Assembly (NCBI GenBank): GCA_020444765.1
Contig: JAGRHW010000103.1
Coordinates: 1 to 10,697 of the forward strand
Direction of reading: 5' to 3'
Source of the DNA: Gammaproteobacteria bacterium
Lineage (GTDB): Bacteria; Pseudomonadota; Gammaproteobacteria; Granulosicoccales; Granulosicoccaceae
Length of the DNA stretch: 10,697 bases
The notes beneath the pieces were generated by a model. The model searched no databases and was not told the origin of the DNA. It saw only the letters and a list, made by a program, of their open reading frames with translations. The position numbers and the translations under genes are program-made. Below are positions 1 through 4,269 of this stretch, piece after piece. How positions within the stretch are numbered: position 1 is the first letter of the stretch; each line of letters begins with the position of its first letter.

Positions 1-851
1 CGATCGTAGCTATTGATCGCCGCTTCCTGCCAATTGGCCAGCAGTTCGCTGTCAGGCTTGAGTATCTCGACGATCAGCGGGTAGCAGGCAGTGAGGTCGT
101 TCGAGTGTGTGCTGCCGCAATCTCCACCGGGGCAGGCCGACAAGGCGCCGAGTAAATCGGTTTCCGCCAGGAATTCGAGATAGTCGCCCGGACGGACCGG
201 GCTGGCTTTCATGAAGTACTGCCCGGTGTCGCGGGTGAATCCTGTACACATAAAAACGTTCAGCACATCGTGTACGTGCATCTCTGCCACTTTTAGCGGC
301 AGGCTGGTTTCATCGGCCAGTGCGCGTGTCAGATTTGAATGGCAGCAGTGGTGGTAATGGTTGTGGTGGAGCAGGTGTTGCGTGTAAGGATCGCAACGCG
401 TGCCGATAACGTCATGCACCGAACCGCCGTCGGTGTCTCTGCCGTACCAGGCGAGCGTATCGTGGGTGATCGTGGCCAGTGGCCGCAGGTAAGGATGGTT
501 GCTCCAGAGACGGTCACCGGTGCTTACGTGGCTTGCGTGCAGTTGGCGTGTTTTGCCGCTATAGAAGCGCTCGTCGAGGTTGTTCGCCTGCCAGAGGTTC
601 AGATCACCGACCTGCGGTCCTTCGGTGCTGAGGATACGGAAGCCGTGACCGGCGGGCACCCGGAATGCGCGGGCCTCCCGTGGCGGTACCAGAACCTGCC
701 CGATGACTGACAGGCTGCTTCGCCAGGCTGCCAGCCAGTCGGCTTTGTGGCCCGGCGGAAGCGCCTTGACGTCGTAGCAGATAATCGCGGGTTTCGCGCG
801 GCGCTCATCGGCGTCGGCAGGAGGCGTCAGGTTGGCGATGTTGTTCGTCAT
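1..851 (-). CDS. DUF1989 / urea carboxylase-associated family protein, 3' end cut by window edge
   Basis: Reading from the ATG at 851 gives 283 residues with no stop before the window edge, so the C-terminus is missing. A TGGAG ribosome-binding site (minus strand, 865-861) sits 9 nt upstream of the ATG. The protein carries family hallmarks: a VIGTRCDPYT segment (about residues 148-157), CCHSNLTRAL (169-178), HVHDVLNVFMCTGFTRDT (192-209), SPVRPGDYLEF (217-227), and ACPGGDCG (239-246) followed by CYPLIVEI (from 256). The many Cys, His and Asp residues suggest metal binding, which is inference. Known DUF1989 proteins include the paired carboxyguanidine deiminase subunits of guanidine/urea carboxylase loci. 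This one is a single copy downstream of a thioesterase with no guanidine genes visible, so its substrate is unknown. The N-terminal 50 residues look like a poorly conserved extension. Confidence 0.88.
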   Translation of the reverse strand, partial: MTNNIANLTPPADADERRAKPAIICYDVKALPPGHKADWLAAWRSSLSVIGQVLVPPREARAFRVPAGHGFRILSTEGPQVGDLNLWQANNLDERFYSGKTRQLHASHVSTGDRLWSNHPYLRPLATITHDTLAWYGRDTDGGSVHDVIGTRCDPYTQHLLHHNHYHHCCHSNLTRALADETSLPLKVAEMHVHDVLNVFMCTGFTRDTGQYFMKASPVRPGDYLEFLAETDLLGALSACPGGDCGSTHSNDLTACYPLIVEILKPDSELLANWQEAAINSYD

Positions 852-860
852 GCTGCAAGG

Positions 861-865
861 CTCCA
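861..865 (-). promoter_or_regulatory. Ribosome-binding site of the DUF1989 gene
   Basis: TGGAG on the minus strand, 9 nt before the ATG at 851. It supports that start, and it suggests the gene is translated independently although it lies only 71 nt downstream of the thioesterase. Confidence 0.55.
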
Positions 866-905
866 GATTATCCGGCAAAGTATACCCGCCAGCGGCTTTG
901 TTCAG

Positions 906-920
906 GCTGTCGTCGACAGC
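906..920 (-). other. Short perfect hairpin just after the thioesterase stop
   Basis: GCTGTC and GACAGC form a 6-bp stem around a GTC loop, two bases downstream of the thioesterase stop codon in the minus-strand direction. No T-run follows, so it is not a convincing terminator. It could stabilise or process the 3' end of the thioesterase message within a two-gene transcript, or be chance. Confidence 0.3.
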
Positions 921-922
921 GC

Positions 923-1357
923 TTACAAGCCTTCCACAGTGCCTTCGAAGGTTTTGACGGCCTGACGGACCTGGTCCGGAATCCGCGCCGTCTGCTGACT
1001 GATAAAATCGTACCAGACAAGAATTGCCGTAGACGTAAAGGCTGCGCGGTCTTTTTCTACAGCGAACACCGCCGCCTCCATGGTAGCGCTGCTGTTTCCG
1101 ACCCGGCTGATGCGCGAGCCGACGCTTATCCGGCAGGGGTAAGTCAACTGGTCGCGAAAGCTGCAATGCAGGTCGGCGAGGACCCAGCCGGTCTTGGTGC
1201 TAGGGTTTAAATTCACGTCCAATAACTCTTCACTGTAGGCAATACGGGCTGATTCGATGTAGCGCAGATACAAGGTGTTATTGACATGACCCAGTAAATC
1301 GCAATCGCCCCAGCGAATCTGATCGTCGAAGAAGTGGCGGAAAATTTCTCTATCCAT
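923..1357 (-). CDS. Acyl-CoA thioesterase, 4HBT/YbgC-like hotdog fold
   Basis: This 144-residue protein has the normal length of a single hotdog domain. Near the N-terminus it shows the family motif RWGDCDLLGHVNNTLYLRY (residues 15-33). D20 lies where 4-hydroxybenzoyl-CoA thioesterase and YbgC-type enzymes carry the catalytic aspartate, and the GHVNN stretch marks the start of the central helix. The C-terminal half fits the remaining sheet, ending with the strand STAILVWYDF. Family members hydrolyse acyl-CoA to free acid and CoA in the cytoplasm; the acyl group is not predictable here. The gene is divergent from the MerR regulator and probably co-transcribed with the DUF1989 gene 71 nt downstream. 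The ribosome-binding site is weak (only a TGAG close to the ATG at 1357). Regulation through the palindrome at 1414-1433 is likely but inferred. Confidence 0.88.
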   Translation of the reverse strand: MDREIFRHFFDDQIRWGDCDLLGHVNNTLYLRYIESARIAYSEELLDVNLNPSTKTGWVLADLHCSFRDQLTYPCRISVGSRISRVGNSSATMEAAVFAVEKDRAAFTSTAILVWYDFISQQTARIPDQVRQAVKTFEGTVEGL

Positions 1358-1402
1358 AAACTCAGGCTACTGCTGTGATTGATTTATTTTATCGGCTTTG
1401 AT

Positions 1403-1431
1403 ATTTTTCATGGGCTTAACGTTAACGTCAA
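1403..1431 (-). promoter_or_regulatory. Candidate promoter for the thioesterase-DUF1989 transcript
   Basis: On the minus strand TTGACG (1431-1426) is followed after 17 nt by AAAAAT (1408-1403), about 45 nt upstream of the thioesterase ATG. The -35 hexamer is good and the -10 is weak (4 of 6). The -35 lies inside the palindrome at 1414-1433, so a protein bound there would directly affect this promoter. Support is by eye only. Confidence 0.35.
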
Positions 1432-1433
1432 GC
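1414..1433. promoter_or_regulatory. Palindromic operator in the divergent region, probable MerR-regulator site
   Basis: GCTTAACGTTAACGTCAAGC is a 20-bp inverted repeat with no spacer and only one mismatched pair (A1418 against C1429). It lies between the divergent thioesterase and MerR genes, 47 nt before the MerR GTG start. MerR-family dimers bind palindromes of about this size within or beside their promoters. From memory the core ACGTTAACGT resembles sites reported for LiuR, a MerR regulator of branched-chain amino acid and acyl-CoA catabolism; that match is recalled, not computed. A weak plus-strand -35 (TTGATA, 1398-1403) lies upstream, but no convincing -10 follows it. Confidence 0.6.
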
Positions 1434-1479
1434 ACTTTTGTTTTTTCAACGCGCGGTATCTGATGTCCAGGAGCCAGAT

Positions 1480-1959
1480 GTGTCCACCAGTTACTCTATT
1501 TCCACACTTGCCGAAGAATTCGATGTTACGCCAAGAACGTTGCGGTTTTACGAGGCGCAGGGAATCCTCAGCCCCCGCCGTGAAGGCACCAGGCGGCTTT
1601 TTTCGCAACGCGATCGTGTGCGCTTGCGTCTGGTCGTGCGCGGCAAGCGTCTCGGTTTTTCCCTGGCCGAGCTGAAAAATATCATCGACATGTATGACAG
1701 CGAGGTCGGCGAGGCCGGGCAGTTGCAATACCTGTTGCAGCGAATTCATGAGCAATGTGCGGCTCTCGAGCAAAAGCGTCAGGATATCAATGAAACCCTG
1801 GAAGAATTGCATATGACGGCTGCCCGTTGCATTGAAGGCCTGGCGGAGAAGTATGGCCATCGCAGCGGTGAGTCATCGCAAACCGATGTCGCCGCGGCGA
1901 TGGAAAAGCCGTTGAACGGGGTAAAATCATCCTATAGCGAGGAGAGACGCAATGCCTGA
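1480..1959 (+). CDS. MerR-family transcriptional regulator, LiuR-like
   Basis: The start is taken as GTG at 1480 because AGGAG (1469-1473) lies 6 nt upstream, giving 159 residues. An in-frame TTG at 1438 would add 14 residues but has no ribosome-binding site. The N-terminus is a MerR winged helix-turn-helix: YSISTLAEEFDVTPRTLRFYE (residues 5-25, with the invariant RFYE), then the wing EGTRRLFSQRDRVRL (35-49). GKRLGFSLAELKNII follows (55-69), and a dimerising coiled coil spans about 80-116. No cluster of metal-binding cysteines is seen, so this is not a metal sensor; the pattern matches LiuR-type regulators of acyl-CoA catabolism. It overlaps the next gene by 8 nt, so the two are co-transcribed and probably translationally coupled. 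It likely controls its own operon and the divergent thioesterase through the 1414-1433 palindrome. The effector may be an acyl-CoA or a related metabolite (inference). Confidence 0.85.
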   Translation: MSTSYSISTLAEEFDVTPRTLRFYEAQGILSPRREGTRRLFSQRDRVRLRLVVRGKRLGFSLAELKNIIDMYDSEVGEAGQLQYLLQRIHEQCAALEQKRQDINETLEELHMTAARCIEGLAEKYGHRSGESSQTDVAAAMEKPLNGVKSSYSEERRNA

Positions 1960-2749
1960 AACAGCAAACGAACAAGACGCAATCCTGCTGCGCGAGGATA
2001 GCGGCAGCCGGGTAACCCTAACGTTCAACCGGCCTGCGCAGTTCAACGCACTGTCCGAAGAAATGCTGACGGCGCTGCAGGCTGAGCTCGATGACATCGC
2101 TACGGACAAAAGCAAAACCGTGCTGGTGATTACCGGCCACGGCCGGGCATTTTGTGCCGGGCACGATCTCAAGCAGATGCGCGCCAATCCTGAGCAGGAT
2201 TATTACCGCGCGCTGTTTTCGCAATGCGCGAAGGTAATGCAGACTATCAACGAGATGCCGCAAATCGTCATTGCCCGCGTCCAGGGCATAGCCACGGCGG
2301 CGGGCTGTCAACTGGTTGCGCAGTGCGATCTTGCGGTTGCGGTCGACAGTGCCAGGTTTGCGGTTTCAGGGATTAATGTCGGCCTGTTTTGCAGCACGCC
2401 ATCGGTCTCGCTGAGTCGCAATGTGTCCCGTAAGCGGGCCATGGAGATGCTGGTGACCGGCGAGTTTATCGATGCGGCTAAGGCGCTGGATTACGGCCTG
2501 ATTAATCACGCGGTGCCGGTTGACGAGCTGGATGCCAGTGTCGACGCACTGGTTGACAAGATCTGTTCCAAATCGTCCGCGGCGATCGCTCAGGGCAAAC
2601 AGCTTTTCTACAAACAACTCGATCGGAATCTCGCCGGCGCCTACGAACTGTCGGCCGAGGTGATGGCTTGTAATATGATGAACGAGGATGCCGCTGAAGG
2701 TATCGATGCGTTTATGCAAAAACGCAAACCTGAGTGGAAGGGGTGTTAG
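1952..2749 (+). CDS. Enoyl-CoA hydratase/isomerase family protein, ECHDC3-like, lacking both catalytic glutamates
   Basis: This 265-residue crotonase-fold protein starts at ATG 1952, preceded by GAGGAGAG at about 1939-1945. Crotonase landmarks are visible: FNRPAQFNALSEEM (25-38), the oxyanion-hole segment AFCAGHDL (66-73), and IATAAGCQLVAQCD (113-126). In classical enoyl-CoA hydratase two glutamates act as acid and base; at those positions this protein has Q120 (GCQL instead of GCEL) and G140 (SGI instead of PEI). The segments INVGLFCSTP (141-150), FYKQL and the C-terminal FMQKRKPEW closely resemble human ECHDC3. ECHDC3-type proteins are not established hydratases, so the reaction is open: acyl-CoA binding, hydrolysis or another oxyanion-hole reaction are all possible. 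The gene overlaps the MerR regulator by 8 nt and so belongs to its operon. Confidence 0.9.
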   Translation: MPETANEQDAILLREDSGSRVTLTFNRPAQFNALSEEMLTALQAELDDIATDKSKTVLVITGHGRAFCAGHDLKQMRANPEQDYYRALFSQCAKVMQTINEMPQIVIARVQGIATAAGCQLVAQCDLAVAVDSARFAVSGINVGLFCSTPSVSLSRNVSRKRAMEMLVTGEFIDAAKALDYGLINHAVPVDELDASVDALVDKICSKSSAAIAQGKQLFYKQLDRNLAGAYELSAEVMACNMMNEDAAEGIDAFMQKRKPEWKGC

Positions 2750-2818
2750 AGTTTGTCTAAAGCCCCTGTCATCGCTTGTGACGGCGCTGGGTTGACTTTC
2801 GTGTTCCGCTTCGACTTG

Positions 2819-2833
2819 GGAGCCAGCGGCTCC
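2819..2833. other. Short perfect hairpin in the 3' region of the hydratase transcript
   Basis: GGAGCC and GGCTCC form a 6-bp GC-rich stem with a 3-nt AGC loop about 70 nt after the hydratase stop. No T-run follows on either strand. A second weaker inverted repeat, GGCAGT/ACTGCC, lies at 2850-2871 with a T-rich loop. They may be 3' untranslated structures ahead of the terminator at 2917. Confidence 0.3.
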
Positions 2834-2916
2834 AGACATCAATCGACAAGGCAGTTTTTTTTATCACTGCCCGCGAGCCTGTTTCTCAAACGTTTTAATT
2901 AAGTACTTTTCTCCGC

Positions 2917-2942
2917 AAACCCGGTATTCTACCGGGGTTTTT
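2917..2942 (+). terminator. Rho-independent-like terminator after the MerR-hydratase operon
   Basis: AAACCCGGTA pairs with TACCGGGGTTT around a TTC loop. This makes a stem of about ten pairs with one bulged G, running straight into five Ts (2938-2942). It lies about 170 nt beyond the hydratase stop, so the message has an untranslated tail of that length unless it ends earlier. The T-run favours the plus strand. Confidence 0.65.
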
Positions 2943-3000
2943 AGTCTTTCCGGCTCAGTGGGTGAAAGGTTTCCCATGGCGGCATTCGACTATAGACGGA

Positions 3001-3032
3001 TTGACTTCGCCGGCGGAGTCAGATAATACAAT
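3001..3032 (+). promoter_or_regulatory. Candidate promoter overlapped by a 20-bp palindrome
   Basis: The 20 bp at 3002-3021 (TGACTTCGCCGGCGGAGTCA) are an inverted repeat with nine of ten pairs matched and the tenth a T/G pair. The sequence begins in a -35-like TTGACT (3001-3006). It is followed by GATAAT (3022-3027, spacer 15) and TACAAT (3027-3032, spacer 20), each 5 of 6 to the -10 consensus but with non-ideal spacing. A repressor on the palindrome would cover the spacer. The arrangement suggests a regulated promoter for the downstream transporter operon, with a leader of roughly 350 nt. The spacing problem keeps confidence low. Confidence 0.35.
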
Positions 3033-3373
3033 CCAGAAGTGTTGTCGGAGATTTCCGTACGTGCCCGCAAGTCGAGGCCGTTTTGTTTTACGGGACGGTC
3101 ACGGACTGGCCGCAATGCAACAAATTCGCTGAGCTGTCTTGGTCGTGACTGGTGACAACAATCAATAAATTCCGGGCAAAACTTTTGCGGCCTGGGGAAC
3201 GCACGACAACCGAAGAAGGGCGTAAGCATAATAGGTAAATAACTTGACATAAGATGTTAGGTCCTTCAATGTTGACGGATAAAGTGGCACAGACCACAGT
3301 AAAAGAAACATCGTTATTTTTCCTGATTTTTATTGGAATTTTATCGTAAAAAGCTTCAAAAATTCTCTTTTGG

Positions 3374-3382
3374 AGGAGGAGG
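3374..3382 (+). promoter_or_regulatory. Exceptionally strong Shine-Dalgarno sequence for the leader ORF
   Basis: AGGAGGAGG contains two overlapping AGGAGG matches; the first ends 6 nt before the ATG at 3386. This is the strongest ribosome-binding site in the window. It lies in front of a 25-codon ORF rather than in front of the ATPase gene. Confidence 0.75.
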
Positions 3383-3385
3383 GGA

Positions 3386-3463
3386 ATGGACTTGGAGTGT
3401 AAAAGTATTGTCGTAAATTACTTTTTTCAGAAACCCGTTGACGATGGGTTTGTGCATTTATGA
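3386..3463 (+). CDS. 25-residue leader ORF translationally coupled to the transporter operon
   Basis: ATG at 3386 opens a 25-codon frame that ends with TGA at 3461-3463. The peptide begins MDLECKSIVV and ends DDGFVHL. It has no membrane segment, no run of a single amino acid as in attenuator leaders, and no family I recognise. Two things argue that it is translated: the perfect AGGAGG 6 nt upstream, and its stop overlapping the ATG of the ATPase gene in the ATGA arrangement typical of translational coupling. The ATPase ATG (3460) has no good ribosome-binding site of its own, so ribosomes ending the leader ORF probably supply its initiation. An AAACCC/GGGTTT inverted repeat (3431-3451) lies inside the ORF and would be opened by translation. 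Whether the peptide has its own function is unknown. Confidence 0.6.
   Translation: MDLECKSIVVNYFFQKPVDDGFVHL
3431..3451 (+). promoter_or_regulatory. Hairpin near the LivG-type start codon
   Basis: AAACCC (3431-3436) and GGGTTT (3446-3451) can pair around a 9-nt loop, 8 nt before the ATG at 3460. In the RNA this would hold the only G-rich sequence just upstream of that ATG (GATGGG, 3443-3448). That fits a start accessible only when ribosomes translate the leader ORF. The stem is short, so the effect is uncertain. Confidence 0.35.
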
Positions 3464-4269
3464 CAACAGTTGCTTCACCGGTTGTGCATCAGGCAGCCCC
3501 GGTTTTGGAATGCCACGGAATCGAGCGTCGTTTCGGTGGTCTGGTTGCCGTTACAGGCATCGATCTGGAAATCTCACCAGGTGAGATTTTCGGTCTGGTC
3601 GGTCCCAACGGCAGCGGCAAAACAACCCTGACCAACGCAATCACCGGTTTCTACCCGCCGCAGGGCGGGCGGATTCTGCTCGACGGTAAGGACATCACCG
3701 GAATCGCGCCGCACAAAGTAGCCGGACTCGGCGTAGCGCGAACCTTTCAGAACCTGGCCTTGTTTCATGGCCTGACCGTGCTCGACAACATCCTGCTGGG
3801 CCGACACATCCATATGAAGCCGGGCGTGCTGAGCACCGCGCTGTACTGGTGGCTGGCGCGTCCGGTCGAAATCGCCAATCGGGAGATGGTTGAAGAGGTC
3901 ATCGAGTTTCTGCAACTCGAGGGCATTCGCAACGAGCTGGTCGACGGTATTCCCATCGGTTTGAAGAAGCGCGTCGAGCTGGCCCGGGCGCTGGTGGCCG
4001 AGCCTCATTTGTTGATCCTCGACGAACCGATGGCCGGGATGAATCAGGAAGAGAAGGAATACATGGCGCGTTTCATTCTCGATGCACGCGCCGAACGTGG
4101 CGTCAGCGTTCTGCTGATCGAACACCATATGGATGTCATCACCGGCATTTGCGACAGGATGCTGGCGCTGAACTATGGCGAGATGATCGCCACCGGTATT
4201 CCGCACGAAGTGGTAAAGGATCCGCGCGTCGTCAAGGCTTATATCGGAGACAGCGATGCCGGCAAGTAA
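3460..4269 (+). CDS. LivG-type ABC transporter ATP-binding protein (HAAT family)
   Basis: This 269-residue cytoplasmic ATPase would power a branched-chain amino acid type importer together with the LivF-type partner at 8142. Walker A is GPNGSGKT (48-55), the Q-loop glutamine is Q97 (ARTFQNL), Walker B is LLILDEP (184-190), and the H-loop histidine is H222 in LLIEHHMDV. The signature segment is IGLKKRVELARAL, not a canonical LSGGQ; LivG proteins normally have a divergent PYGQQ-like version, and this one departs further. The C-terminal VVKAYIGD is typical of LivG. ATG 3460 is the first possible start, because an in-frame stop lies at 3439. The gene lacks its own ribosome-binding site and is coupled to the leader ORF by ATGA. 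It overlaps the CoA ligase by 14 nt, so they form one operon. Confidence 0.93.
   Translation: MTTVASPVVHQAAPVLECHGIERRFGGLVAVTGIDLEISPGEIFGLVGPNGSGKTTLTNAITGFYPPQGGRILLDGKDITGIAPHKVAGLGVARTFQNLALFHGLTVLDNILLGRHIHMKPGVLSTALYWWLARPVEIANREMVEEVIEFLQLEGIRNELVDGIPIGLKKRVELARALVAEPHLLILDEPMAGMNQEEKEYMARFILDARAERGVSVLLIEHHMDVITGICDRMLALNYGEMIATGIPHEVVKDPRVVKAYIGDSDAGK

Larger units (their letters stand above)
2943..3385. other. Long intergenic region, no convincing protein gene
   Basis: About 440 nt separate the terminator from the leader ORF of the transporter operon. Open frames on the minus strand at 2990-3297 encode Pro/Arg/Ser-rich sequence without recognisable domains or ribosome-binding sites, and I regard them as spurious. 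The stretch 3300-3370 is clearly AT-rich. The region contains the palindrome and promoter-like hexamers at 3001-3032 and presumably the promoter and leader of the downstream operon. A small RNA is possible but nothing in the sequence proves one. Confidence 0.5.

Noticed and set aside
339..710. Plus-strand open frame of 123 codons
   Set aside because: It overlaps the DUF1989 gene on the other strand, whose family motifs run through this stretch without interruption. The plus-strand product has no recognisable motif.
1438..1479. TTG-initiated N-terminal extension of the MerR regulator
   Set aside because: No ribosome-binding site precedes the TTG. The extra 14 residues lie before the usual MerR start, and GTG 1480 has AGGAG at ideal spacing.
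3244..3272. Perfect TTGACA as a -35 element for the transporter operon
   Set aside because: Sequences 16-19 nt downstream (around CAATGT) match the -10 consensus poorly, so this is not supported as a promoter by itself.
2990..3297. Two small minus-strand open frames in the intergenic region
   Set aside because: They lack ribosome-binding sites, domains and credible composition, and they overlap each other in different frames.
3285..3300. Sigma-54-like TGGCAC element
   Set aside because: No GC dinucleotide follows at the required -12 spacing, so the pattern is incomplete.
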